Under the pieces are notes generated by a model. The model was not told the origin of the DNA. It did not search any database and saw nothing but the letters and a program-made list of their open reading frames with translations. Both the position numbers and the translations under genes were made by a program. Shown here piece by piece: positions 8,277-16,156 of a stretch of 26,758 nt of DNA. This DNA is from Actinomycetes bacterium. Its GTDB lineage: Bacteria; Actinomycetota; Actinomycetes; Actinomycetales; Actinomycetaceae. Location: NCBI GenBank assembly GCA_023389315.1, contig JAEWEQ010000046.1:1-26758 (forward strand), given 5' to 3'. How positions within the stretch are numbered: position 1 is the first letter of the stretch; the number at the start of each line of letters is the position of its first letter.

Positions 8277-10349
8277 ATGACTGGAAAAATAGGCCGTCCA
8301 GCCGCGGACGAAGTAGAAAACAAGATCAGGGTAACGGTAAATAAACCGGTGCTTATCGGTTCTGGCACCGCCATCGTGGCGATGGCGTTATGGGCAATTT
8401 TCCTGCCTCAGTCAGCCCAGACCGTGCTTGGGACGGTAGTGGAATGGATCTCCAGATGGTTCGGATCGTTCTACATCGTCCTTGCCACCATAATCCTAGT
8501 GTTCGTCCTCTATTTGGGGTTCTCTCGTTTTGGCAACACCCGGCTGGGGCCACCTAATTCTCGGCCAGAGTTTTCCACCTTCTCGTGGGCCTCCATGCTT
8601 TTTGCCGCCGGTATCGGCACCGACATCATGTTCTTTTCCGTGGCTGAGCCAATTGCCCAGTACATGGAACCACCGGTGGGGGACGGACAAACTATTGCCG
8701 CTGCCCGTGAAGCAACGGTCTGGACCCTATTCCACTACGGCATTACCGGCTGGGGAATGTACGCACTAATGGGTATGGCTTTAGGATATTTCGCCTACCG
8801 GCGTGGCCGTCCCCTGGCCGTACGATCTGCCCTCTACCCGGTATTCGGAAAGAAAATGGACGGACCTTTCGGTACCGCTGTTGATGTGGCAGCTATCCTG
8901 GGCACCATCTTCGGCGTGGCCACCACCCTGGGCATCGGGGTCGTGCAGCTAAACGTTGGTTTGGAGATCCTATTCGGTATTGAGCGAGGCTTAACTGCAC
9001 AAGTTGGCCTGGTCATCTTGGCGGTTGTAGTGGCTACTTTGTCTGCCACCTCCGGTATTGAAAAGGGCATTCGTTTCCTTTCCCAACTCAACGTCATTTT
9101 GGCAATCTTCCTAGCAGGATGGGTCCTGGTGACGGGAAAGACTGAGTTCCTCATTAACGCCATCGTGATGAATATCGGAGATTTTGTCTCTTCCTTCCCT
9201 TCGCGCACGCTGGATACTTTCGCTTACTCCGATGTGCTGTCCTGGATGAGCGGATGGACGCTATTCTTCTGGGCCTGGTGGGTAGCCTGGGCTTCCTTCG
9301 TGGGGATGTTCCTGGCGCGTATCTCTCGTGGTCGCACCATCCGTGAGTTCGTAGCTGGGACCATGGTGATTCCCTTCATGTACATCGTCATGTGGATCTC
9401 CATCTTCGGTAACGCCGCCATCGGCTATGTCCGTGAGGGTAACCTCGAGTTCGCTGAAATGACGCTGGAAGTTCCAGAATTAGGGTTTTATACGCTGCTC
9501 CAGGAGTACCCGGCCGCTACCCTCATGATCGGTGTAGCGACCTTCGTAGGTCTACTGTTCTACGTAACTTCTGCTGACTCCGGTGCACTGGTAATGGCGA
9601 ACCTCTCCTCCCACCTACCCACCGCCCGAGATGATGCCCCCTCCTGGGTGAGGATCTTCTGGGCCACGGTTACCGGGTTGCTGACCATCGGCGTGCTCAT
9701 AGTTGGCGGTATTCCAGCACTCCAAAACGCCACCATCGTGATGGGCTTGCCATTCTCATTCGTGATGATCTTTGTAATGACGGGGCTTTATAAGGCTCTT
9801 AGTGAAGATGAACTACGAATGCGCTCGCGGGAGCAATCGATGCGCAACATCGTCACCGGTGCCGGCTCCGTATCGGAACTAGCTTCAGCCTCATGGCGCG
9901 ACCGTTTGGCGCGAACCTTCGTGCAAGTCAGTCCAAACCAGGCGTCCGGATATTTGGACCGCGTAGTCCAGCCGGCGTTGGAGAAGGTCGCAGCTGAACT
10001 ACGCAAGCAGGGGATATTCGCTGAAGTTGTTCGAGGCGGGAATGAAAACGTCGAGGACGTTTCCGCAGAAACTACCATCCACGATCGAGTGAAGTTCGTG
10101 GCGATGGAAGGTGAGAACCAATTCGTGTATCGGATCCTAGCGATAGACACGATGGCGCCAATATTCCTCGGTGCCATGTCCAACCGGTCGAGAGATACTT
10201 CCACCCGGCTGGAAGTGCATTTGCCGCAGGGAGGCCAGGATTACGACGTGATGGGATATTCTGCGGACGCCATAATCCACGACGTGCTAGACCACTTCGA
10301 CCGCCACCAAGATTACTTGCGAGTGCGTGAAGAAGTCATCGACAGCTAA
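8277..10349 (+). CDS. betT: BCCT-family choline transporter
   Basis: 690-residue membrane carrier of the betaine/choline/carnitine family, importing choline for BetA-BetB. There are about 12 hydrophobic segments between residues 25 and 505. The segment AAGIGTDIMFFSVAEP (110-125) closely resembles the substrate/ion-site helix of enterobacterial BetT, and the BCCT aromatic motif WTLFFWAWWVAWASF lies at 327-341. A long hydrophilic C-terminal domain (about 508-690) is in the cytoplasm; such tails act in osmosensing in E. coli BetT (family knowledge). The start is ATG 8277 with GGTG before it. It ends the bet operon and is followed by a strong hairpin. Confidence 0.9.
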   Translation: MTGKIGRPAADEVENKIRVTVNKPVLIGSGTAIVAMALWAIFLPQSAQTVLGTVVEWISRWFGSFYIVLATIILVFVLYLGFSRFGNTRLGPPNSRPEFSTFSWASMLFAAGIGTDIMFFSVAEPIAQYMEPPVGDGQTIAAAREATVWTLFHYGITGWGMYALMGMALGYFAYRRGRPLAVRSALYPVFGKKMDGPFGTAVDVAAILGTIFGVATTLGIGVVQLNVGLEILFGIERGLTAQVGLVILAVVVATLSATSGIEKGIRFLSQLNVILAIFLAGWVLVTGKTEFLINAIVMNIGDFVSSFPSRTLDTFAYSDVLSWMSGWTLFFWAWWVAWASFVGMFLARISRGRTIREFVAGTMVIPFMYIVMWISIFGNAAIGYVREGNLEFAEMTLEVPELGFYTLLQEYPAATLMIGVATFVGLLFYVTSADSGALVMANLSSHLPTARDDAPSWVRIFWATVTGLLTIGVLIVGGIPALQNATIVMGLPFSFVMIFVMTGLYKALSEDELRMRSREQSMRNIVTGAGSVSELASASWRDRLARTFVQVSPNQASGYLDRVVQPALEKVAAELRKQGIFAEVVRGGNENVEDVSAETTIHDRVKFVAMEGENQFVYRILAIDTMAPIFLGAMSNRSRDTSTRLEVHLPQGGQDYDVMGYSADAIIHDVLDHFDRHQDYLRVREEVIDS

Positions 10350-10377
10350 CCGTACGCCTTAGACCGCCAGATCATGG

Positions 10378-10417
10378 CTTCGCGGGGCTCGACTACCACA
10401 CAGCGAGCCCCGCGAAG
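10378..10417 (+). terminator. Hairpin terminator after betT
   Basis: A perfect 14-bp stem (10378-10391 with 10404-10417), 12-nt loop and no U-tract. The stem is very G/C rich and closes the bet operon. The remaining bases to 10567 hold no feature I can support. Confidence 0.75.
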
Positions 10418-10567
10418 GATTTAAAAAGTACACTGCCGCAGTCAGTTTTCAGATGCTTCGCCAGCACGCTTGCTCCAGTGTTCCTAATACACGGTTAGTC
10501 ACGCGACAGTATCGAACCATGAAGCTTTGGACGGTGCAGTCGCGGGAAGTAGTCCAAACGCTGGCAA

Positions 10568-10852
10568 ATGGGGACCGGTACGTGGCGGATTGGGGTCGAA
10601 GCACCGTCAATCGACACGCCACAGCAACAGCAGGTCGCTCAAACTCGATCCCAGTCCATACTTGGTGCTTCCCTGCTGGCGGCGGGAGCCGCCATTGGCT
10701 TGGTTGCCAGCTACTTCTTCCTCAAAGCTAACGAACAACAGACATACTTTGGTCTTTCGCCCTACCTATGGCTAACAATCGCCGTGACAGCCGCGGCGTT
10801 GGTGGCAGTGGCATCGCGAGCAGCCAGAAAGGACCAAAAGGTCACGCGGTAA
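10568..10852 (+). CDS. Small hypothetical membrane protein, two predicted helices
   Basis: 94 residues, not recognised. The polar N-terminus (1-30, with a QQQQ run) is followed by two hydrophobic segments, about 31-53 (ILGASLLAAGAAIGLVAS) and 66-83 (YLWLTIAVTAAALVAVAS), and a basic tail. This in-out-in layout with positive ends is unlikely by chance in a noncoding frame. ATG 10568 is the only start after an in-frame stop at 10550. No ribosome site is obvious, so the start is weak. It lies downstream of the betT terminator and convergent with hpaI. Confidence 0.5.
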   Translation: MGTGTWRIGVEAPSIDTPQQQQVAQTRSQSILGASLLAAGAAIGLVASYFFLKANEQQTYFGLSPYLWLTIAVTAAALVAVASRAARKDQKVTR

Positions 10853-10865
10853 AATCCGGCCGGGT

Positions 10866-11675
10866 TTAGTATCCGGCGGGGCGGTAATCCGAAGATGAAC
10901 CTAGGAAACTATCCGCCACCCGCTCGGCGCCGCGCGCCAAGATGGTTACGTCCGATTCCACCAGCACGAAGTCAGCCCCGGCGTCTAAGTATTTGCGCGC
11001 CATCTGCGGGTTGAACGCGTTGGTGCCAACCGGTTTACCGGCCGACTTGGCGGCTTCGATACAGCGCAAAACACGCGAAACCACGGCTTCGTCCTCGGCC
11101 TGGCCAATCATCCCTAGGTCCGCTGCTAAGTCCGCAGGCCCAACGAAAATCGCATCCACGCCCTCGACCGCCAAAATATCTTCCACCGCGTCCACCGCGC
11201 GGCCCGATTCAATCTGGCAAATCAAGTTAATCGTCTGGCGCGCGGTCTTTAGATAGTTCGGAATGCGGTTCCACATGGAGGCGCGCGCCAAAGCCGACCC
11301 CACGCCGCGCACTCCCTCGGGCGGATACGCTACTCGCTTAGCTGCCAGGCGCGCATCTTCCACCGTGTGCACCATCGGCACCAACAAGTTGGTCACGCCC
11401 ACATCCAAGAACTGTTTAATCAAGCGCTCATCGTTGATCGGCACTCGCACGATAGTGGACCCCGGGTAGGGTGCCACCGCCTGCAGTTGTGCCAGTAGGG
11501 AAGTGAGGTCATTGGGGGAGTGTTCGACGTCAATCAAGACGTAGTCGAACCCCGACGATGCGCACAGCTCCGCCACCAGCGGGGACGTTGAACACACCCA
11601 CATTCCCACCAGGGAGCGGCCCTGCCGCTGGATGTGCTGGGTAAGGGTGGGCCGCGGCTTTAGTTGAACTGGCAT
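10866..11675 (-). CDS. hpaI: 4-hydroxy-2-oxoheptane-1,7-dioate aldolase HpaI
   Basis: 269-residue class II aldolase of the HpcH/HpaI family. It splits 4-hydroxy-2-oxoheptanedioate into pyruvate and succinic semialdehyde. Active-site residues are in place: His52 in DVEHSP, Arg77 in RVP, metal ligands Glu156 in QIESG and Asp182 in GPADLAADLG. I chose ATG 11673-11675, which overlaps the end of hpaH by 16 nt, implying translational coupling; the longer frame to 11732 runs further into hpaH without a ribosome site. The C-terminal SSDYRPAGY is an ordinary HpaI ending. Its product feeds the gabD-encoded dehydrogenase at 3237. Confidence 0.92.
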   Translation of the reverse strand: MPVQLKPRPTLTQHIQRQGRSLVGMWVCSTSPLVAELCASSGFDYVLIDVEHSPNDLTSLLAQLQAVAPYPGSTIVRVPINDERLIKQFLDVGVTNLLVPMVHTVEDARLAAKRVAYPPEGVRGVGSALARASMWNRIPNYLKTARQTINLICQIESGRAVDAVEDILAVEGVDAIFVGPADLAADLGMIGQAEDEAVVSRVLRCIEAAKSAGKPVGTNAFNPQMARKYLDAGADFVLVESDVTILARGAERVADSFLGSSSDYRPAGY

Positions 11676-12445
11676 GTCACGGTTCCTAACGGTCCGTAAT
11701 CGGCGAGGACGGAATCGCCCTCGTAAACCCACATAGGGCGGGTGAAGGAGCCGGCCAAAATGGTCTCCCCCTTGGCTAGGTAATCGCCGTGAGGTGCGAG
11801 CTTATTTGCTAACCAGTGCACGCCGGAAGCGGGGTGGTTGAGTACTCCCGCGGCGACGCCGGTTTCAATGATCTGCTCGTTGCGGTAGAGCATGGCGGAC
11901 ACCCAGCGCAGGTCCACCGCGTCCGGGCGCACCGGGCGCCCACCCAGGACCATCGCCCCCATAGCGGCGTTGTCAGCGATGGTGTCGACGATGGTGCGCC
12001 CTTCCATTTCGATGCGCGAATCTAAAATCTCCAGCGCCGGGATCACCCAGGTGGCGGCTTCCAACACGTCCACCAAAGTCGCATTCGGGCCCTTAATGTC
12101 GCGGCCCAGGACGAAGGCGAGTTCCACTTCAATGCGCGGGTGGGTGTACTGTTTCCACTCCACGTTCACGCCGGATTCGAAGACCATGTCGTCGAAAATG
12201 ATGCCGTAGTCGGGCTCGGTGATGCCGGTGGCGTCCTGCATGGCTTTAGAGGTCAGGCCGATCTTGCGGCCCACTAGGGTGCGTCCTTGCTTCTGCAGGC
12301 GTTGGCTCCACAGGCGCTGCACCGCGTAGGAATCTTCCACCTCCATGTCGGGGTAGCGGGCGGTTAGGCGGGGCACCGGGGTGCGGGTTTCCTTCGCCTT
12401 CACTAGCTCATCGGCGATTGATTCGATCACAGCTTTATCCAGCAT
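11660..12445 (-). CDS. hpaH: 2-oxo-hept-4-ene-1,7-dioate hydratase HpaH
   Basis: 261-residue hydratase of the MhpD/HpcG/TesE family. It adds water to the dienol(ate) from the HpaG step, giving the substrate of HpaI. The metal-site signature is visible: Glu106 and Glu108 in PRIEVELAFVLG and Glu139 in PALEILDSRI, with Lys61 in GRKIGLTS. The length is typical. The ATG at 12443-12445 has a strong AAGGAGG 5 nt before it. First gene of the hpaH-hpaI unit, preceded by a 235-bp gap holding the shared palindromic box. Confidence 0.92.
   Translation of the reverse strand: MLDKAVIESIADELVKAKETRTPVPRLTARYPDMEVEDSYAVQRLWSQRLQKQGRTLVGRKIGLTSKAMQDATGITEPDYGIIFDDMVFESGVNVEWKQYTHPRIEVELAFVLGRDIKGPNATLVDVLEAATWVIPALEILDSRIEMEGRTIVDTIADNAAMGAMVLGGRPVRPDAVDLRWVSAMLYRNEQIIETGVAAGVLNHPASGVHWLANKLAPHGDYLAKGETILAGSFTRPMWVYEGDSVLADYGPLGTVTCQFN
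11702..11712 (+). repeat. Copy of the recurring word GGCGAGGACGG
   Basis: 11-bp exact copy near the 3' end of hpaH, antisense to the gene. It is the leftmost copy in the window. Confidence 0.4.
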
Positions 12446-12555
12446 GACGCCTCCTTGAGTTTGGCTGCGCTGCCTCCGGCATTGGGGGCGAGGGCGGTGG
12501 GGATGTTACGGGTGGGTTCGGCGCTTTTGACGAAACCAACCATATTCGAAATCAT
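12427..12555 (-). other. Possible short leader ORF upstream of hpaH
   Basis: A 42-codon frame starts in the -10 region and overlaps the hpaH start; from the next ATG, 12541-12543, it is 38 codons. Third positions are rich in G/C (reads SAEPTRNIPTALAPNAG). If transcription starts just after TATGAT, the 38-codon form would be leaderless and end 19 bases inside hpaH, allowing coupling. Equally it could be an untranslated C-rich leader. Confidence 0.25.
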
Positions 12556-12562
12556 ACATGAT
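12551..12562. promoter_or_regulatory. Third copy of the palindromic box, in front of hpaH
   Basis: ATCATACATGAT is palindromic except for the central pair. On the minus strand it overlaps TATGAT, a good -10 for hpaH-hpaI. Its plus-strand flank GGTTGGTGGGT repeats the flank of the gabD copy. This supports one regulator for hpaG-hpaE, gabD and hpaH-hpaI. Confidence 0.55.
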
Positions 12563-12679
12563 CGGTTGGTGGGTGGACAGGGTCGCCGGTAGTGGGGCCG
12601 GCGACAATCGCGGCCAGCCCACGCAGGCGGGATGGCAACGTCGCGCGCTGATAGAACGCCCGTATTTGGGCCGGCGCCA

Positions 12680-13519
12680 TCACGCGTCGCCACTGAGCTG
12701 CGCATCGCGCTCCACTGCCGCATCCACCGCGCGCACCAGCGACGCCGCCAGGCCCGCCTCTTGCGCAGCCAGCAGACCCGCAATGGTGGTGCCACCGGGG
12801 GAGGTGACCCGGTCCACCAGGTCTTGGGGGCTGGCACCGCCCTCGTCGATCTGTTGGAGGACCAGCTTCGCCGAACCCAGCATCGCCTGCGCCACCATCT
12901 GCGTGGCTACCGGCTTGGCTAGGCCGTGTTTCACACCGGCGCGCGCCAGGGAATCGACCACCGTGTAGAGCCAGGCGGGGGAACAACCCGCGAGAGCGGA
13001 AAAGGCTGCGAACTGTGATTCTGCAATCACCGCGGTCTTACCGGCACAGTCGAAAACCTCCCGCACCGGCGCCAAGTCCGCTTCACTTACGCCATCAACG
13101 CTTAGGGCCGTCATTGACTCACCCACCAGCGCGTTGACGTTAGGCATGGCGCGAATAACCTTCACCTCTGGCGGCAAATCACCTTCCATGCCGTCCGCGA
13201 GCGCCTGGCGCATGGCGGCCAGGGGGAACCCTGCGGCCAGGGAAACCACCGTCACCGGGGGTTGCAGGTGGCTGGCGATTTGGGTTAGGACCGCGGACAT
13301 CTGCGCGGGTTTGACCGCCATGACCAGTAATTCGGCCTGCTGCGCTACGTGGTCGCTATCGGGCAGGTAGGTGAGTTCCAGTTCTTTGGCTAGAGCGGGG
13401 GCGCGGGTGGCGCTGCGGTCGGTGACCAGGACGTTGTCGGGGGTGATTTTCCCACTTGCCACCAGGCCGCGGATCAAGGCTCCCGCCATGTTTCCAGCAC
13501 CGATGAAACCGACCTTCAT
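12680..13519 (-). CDS. proC: Pyrroline-5-carboxylate reductase
   Basis: 279-residue enzyme reducing 1-pyrroline-5-carboxylate to proline with NAD(P)H. The N-terminal nucleotide-binding loop is GFIGAGNMA (4-12), and the family signature is VTSPGGTTIAGLLAAQEAG in the C-terminal helical domain. VMAVKPAQM and IRAMPNVNA are also standard ProC motifs. ATG 13517-13519 has TTAGGAG 7 nt upstream. Divergent from comEA; it stands alone and reads toward hpaH. Confidence 0.95.
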   Translation of the reverse strand: MKVGFIGAGNMAGALIRGLVASGKITPDNVLVTDRSATRAPALAKELELTYLPDSDHVAQQAELLVMAVKPAQMSAVLTQIASHLQPPVTVVSLAAGFPLAAMRQALADGMEGDLPPEVKVIRAMPNVNALVGESMTALSVDGVSEADLAPVREVFDCAGKTAVIAESQFAAFSALAGCSPAWLYTVVDSLARAGVKHGLAKPVATQMVAQAMLGSAKLVLQQIDEGGASPQDLVDRVTSPGGTTIAGLLAAQEAGLAASLVRAVDAAVERDAQLSGDA

Positions 13520-13626
13520 GGAATGCTCCTAACCGGTGGGACCCCCACCATCCACAGGCTTACCGTATCCACATTAGCGCGTCTGGGCCGGTGCGGGGGC
13601 GGGGGAGAGCTAGCAATAGTGGGAGC

Positions 13627-14580
13627 ATGAAACTTCCAAGTTCTTCACCAGCGCCGTTCCTTGCTTCCGGCGAGGACGGGGCGGGAGCGCTCGCCAGGCC
13701 GGCGGGCGGGGCAGGTCAGCGCAGCCACGACGCCGAAATCGGGGTGCCCGATGGTGGGAAGGCGGCACCTGCTGGCGGCACTAGGGACACTCCCACTACC
13801 GCGCTGCCACTTACCCTGCAGCACCTACGCCGCTCCCACTACGCGACGCGGGCCACGCTCACCGGCAGCATCAAAGACCATCACTTGCACCGCGACCGCC
13901 CCCAGCGGCGCCGCTGGCGCTTCGCCCCCAGCCTTCCGGCCGCCCTCGGGCTGGGCTTCGCTACGCTGCTACTGGTAGCGGCCTTGGTGGTGCGCGTGAT
14001 TGTGCCGGCGCTGCATGGCGAAACCGCAAGCACGCAACCCATTGCGGACCTGCCCGGGTTGGAAGCAACCGCGGCTTCCCAAAGCGACGACAATGCCAAC
14101 GCCAGCGTCGCGCAGACCCCAGCACCGTCCTCGCCAAGCAATGGCACGCTGAGCGAATCGGGCAGCCAAATCACCGTCTATATTTCCGGGGCGGTCGCGC
14201 GACCGGGAGTGGTGACTATCCAAAACGGTGCCCGCCTGCACCAGGCGCTAGAACAAGTTGGAGGCCTCACCGACCAGGCTGATCCGCGTAGCGTGAACCT
14301 CGCTGCTATCCTCACCGACGCCCAACACGTCCACGTCCCCGCGGTGGGGGAAGCCCCCATAGCGGAAGGCTCCGCCAGCAACGCCGGCCCGGGGTGCATC
14401 AACGTGCTTACCGCCAGTGAAGGCGAACTCCAGCAGCTAAACGGTGTGGGGCCGGCACTGGCTGCGCGCATCGTGCAGGCCCGCAGCGACGGGGCCCTCA
14501 CGCGGCCTGAACAAGTACGCGAAGTAAGTGGGATCGGGCCGAAGAAATACGCGCAGATGGAGGGCCAACTGTGCAAATGA
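13627..14580 (+). CDS. comEA: ComEA-type DNA-binding competence protein
   Basis: 317 residues from ATG 13627. A long, basic, probably disordered cytoplasmic N-terminus (1-100) is followed by one membrane helix (about 103-128), a Ser/Thr/Pro-rich spacer (130-178), a SLBB domain (about 181-240, VYISGAVARPGVVTI) and a C-terminal helix-hairpin-helix pair (257-316, LNGVGPALAARIV and VSGIGPKKY). The protein captures incoming DNA outside the membrane. The start is uncertain: GGGAG is only 1 nt from ATG 13627, and an in-frame GTG at 13591 would add 12 residues. A -10-like TAGCAAT just upstream suggests a near-leaderless mRNA. It overlaps comEC. Confidence 0.9.
   Translation: MKLPSSSPAPFLASGEDGAGALARPAGGAGQRSHDAEIGVPDGGKAAPAGGTRDTPTTALPLTLQHLRRSHYATRATLTGSIKDHHLHRDRPQRRRWRFAPSLPAALGLGFATLLLVAALVVRVIVPALHGETASTQPIADLPGLEATAASQSDDNANASVAQTPAPSSPSNGTLSESGSQITVYISGAVARPGVVTIQNGARLHQALEQVGGLTDQADPRSVNLAAILTDAQHVHVPAVGEAPIAEGSASNAGPGCINVLTASEGELQQLNGVGPALAARIVQARSDGALTRPEQVREVSGIGPKKYAQMEGQLCK
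13669..13685 (+). repeat. 17-bp copy of the recurring word, in comEA
   Basis: GGCGAGGACGGGGCGGG, identical over 17 bp to 16120-16136. It encodes part of the disordered ComEA N-terminus (SGEDGAG). CTCGCC at 13690-13695 could pair with GGCGAG. Confidence 0.6.
14125..14135 (-). repeat. Reverse copy of the recurring word, in comEA
   Basis: CCGTCCTCGCC on the plus strand, an exact 11-bp reverse complement. It encodes part of the Ser/Pro-rich spacer of ComEA. Confidence 0.4.
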
Positions 14581-16154
14581 AACCCACCCGGCCTCGCGCG
14601 CACACCCGGCAGGAGGGGGATAAGTATGGGCGCGAAGAAATCCTCACCCCCACACCGCAACGCCACTACCTGGGATTCATCGACGCGCGCCTATGGCCCG
14701 CCACTGCCGGCGCGTGGGCGGTAGCGTATCTGGCGACCGTCCTCCCCGGGCAACCCACTACCACCCTGGTAGTCGCCATGTTCGTGGCGGCCGGCGCCAC
14801 TTGCATAGCCGGCGCCGCGCTGGGGCGCGGCCGGAATAAACACAGCCCGAGGCACCGGCGCTACCCAGCCGGAAAGGCCCGTGCCGCCCTGGTGATAGTG
14901 GCAGCGGTGGTGGCGGCCACCGGCGTGTCCGCCATGATCCAAACCCACCTGTGGGCTGCCTCGCCACTGAACCAAAACTGCGCCACCACCTGCGAACTCA
15001 CCGTCAGCGTGAAATCTCAAAGCCGTTCCACCGGCACCAAATGGCGAACCCGCACGCAAGTGGAAAACGTCCCCGGAATGCGCGCCAGTGAAGTCACCCT
15101 AATAACTGCCCGGCCCCTGCCAAACACCTGGGGCGAGATACTGAAAGTGAAAGGCACGCTCGTGGCACGCGCCAGCCCGCCTCACCTGGGGACCATGCGA
15201 AACCCCGACATCCGCCCCCTCCCAGCGGGGCAAAACCGCGCCGGGCAGCCGCAATGGGCGCGCCATTTGCGACACAACTGGAGCCAATACCTGCAACTTA
15301 ACGCCCCTCCCAGCGCCGGGCTGTTACTGGGAATGAGCGTGGGAGATACCGCGCTACTACCCACCGCTCAGCGCGACCACATGCGCGCCACCTCCACCTC
15401 CCACCTGGTGGCAATATCAGGCACCCACCTGGCACTAGTGGTCGCCACCGTGCATTTGCTAATCCCCGGACGCGGTCGCACCAAAGCGGGGATCATCTTG
15501 GCCGCGCTGCTGGCCATGGTGATACTCACCGGAGCCAGTGCCTCCATCATCCGCGCCTCCACCATGGCGGCCCTGGTCACCGTTGCTGCGCAGCTAGGGC
15601 GCCGCGGACAAGGCCTGACCACGCTCGCGGTAGTGATCAGCACCTGGCTGATTATCGACCCGTGGCTTGCGCGCTCGTGGGGATTTGCACTCTCCAGCGC
15701 CGCCACCGCCGGGGTGCTCACCGCTCTCACCGCCGCGCCCCCTCGCGGGCAAAGTTCCTTGGCCCGGCGCGCCCGGCGCAAAGTTGCCGACCTGGCGCTG
15801 ATCGCGTTCTTCGCCCAAGCCTTCACCGCGCCCCTGGTCTACCAGATGGTGGGCACTGCCTCCATTTGGGCGGTGCCCGCCAACCTGCTGGCCGCCCCCG
15901 CGGTGGCGGTAACCACCTTGGGAGCGTTAGCGGGGATGGCGGCAGCCAGCTACACCCCCGCCCTCGTAGATCTGCCGGTAATGGTCGCCAGCGCGGGTGG
16001 CAGGTGGATCGAAACCGTCACCGGGAACCTCGCGCAGTTGCCGGGCGCCAACCTGCAGGGGTTGGCAGCGGGGTGCGCGGTGGCGTTAAACCTGGCTCTG
16101 GCAGCGGCGCTCATTTATTGGCGAGGACGGGGCGGGCGTGAGCGCGCCCGGTAG
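14571..16154 (+). CDS. comEC: ComEC/Rec2 DNA-uptake channel, short form
   Basis: 527-residue polytopic membrane protein, the channel for single-stranded DNA. Early hydrophobic segments lie about 42-85 and 104-125. An extracytoplasmic N-terminal domain has a Cys pair (Cys137/Cys141). The competence core follows, with HLVAISGTHLALVVA (278-292) and further membrane segments to the end. The C-terminal metallo-beta-lactamase-like domain of Firmicute ComEC is absent; the protein stops after the last helix, as in many actinobacteria. GTG 14571 has GGAGG 7 nt before it, while ATG 14577 is in frame and forms an ATGA overlap with comEA; either may be used. Translationally coupled to comEA. Confidence 0.9.
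   Translation: MQMKPTRPRAHTRQEGDKYGREEILTPTPQRHYLGFIDARLWPATAGAWAVAYLATVLPGQPTTTLVVAMFVAAGATCIAGAALGRGRNKHSPRHRRYPAGKARAALVIVAAVVAATGVSAMIQTHLWAASPLNQNCATTCELTVSVKSQSRSTGTKWRTRTQVENVPGMRASEVTLITARPLPNTWGEILKVKGTLVARASPPHLGTMRNPDIRPLPAGQNRAGQPQWARHLRHNWSQYLQLNAPPSAGLLLGMSVGDTALLPTAQRDHMRATSTSHLVAISGTHLALVVATVHLLIPGRGRTKAGIILAALLAMVILTGASASIIRASTMAALVTVAAQLGRRGQGLTTLAVVISTWLIIDPWLARSWGFALSSAATAGVLTALTAAPPRGQSSLARRARRKVADLALIAFFAQAFTAPLVYQMVGTASIWAVPANLLAAPAVAVTTLGALAGMAAASYTPALVDLPVMVASAGGRWIETVTGNLAQLPGANLQGLAAGCAVALNLALAAALIYWRGRGGRERAR
16120..16136 (+). repeat. 17-bp copy of the recurring word, end of comEC
   Basis: Identical over 17 bp to 13669-13685 but read in another frame (encoding WRGRGG). 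It lies in the last codons of comEC, after the final membrane segment. Confidence 0.6.
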
Positions 16155-16156
16155 CC

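Noticed and set aside
10453..10731. 92-codon frame overlapping the small membrane ORF
   Set aside because: No hydrophobic or conserved pattern and atypical composition; the frame at 10568 explains the DNA better.
12552..12986. Long open frame antisense/out of phase over the proC 3' end
   Set aside because: It overlaps proC in another frame and is a by-product of high-GC codon use.
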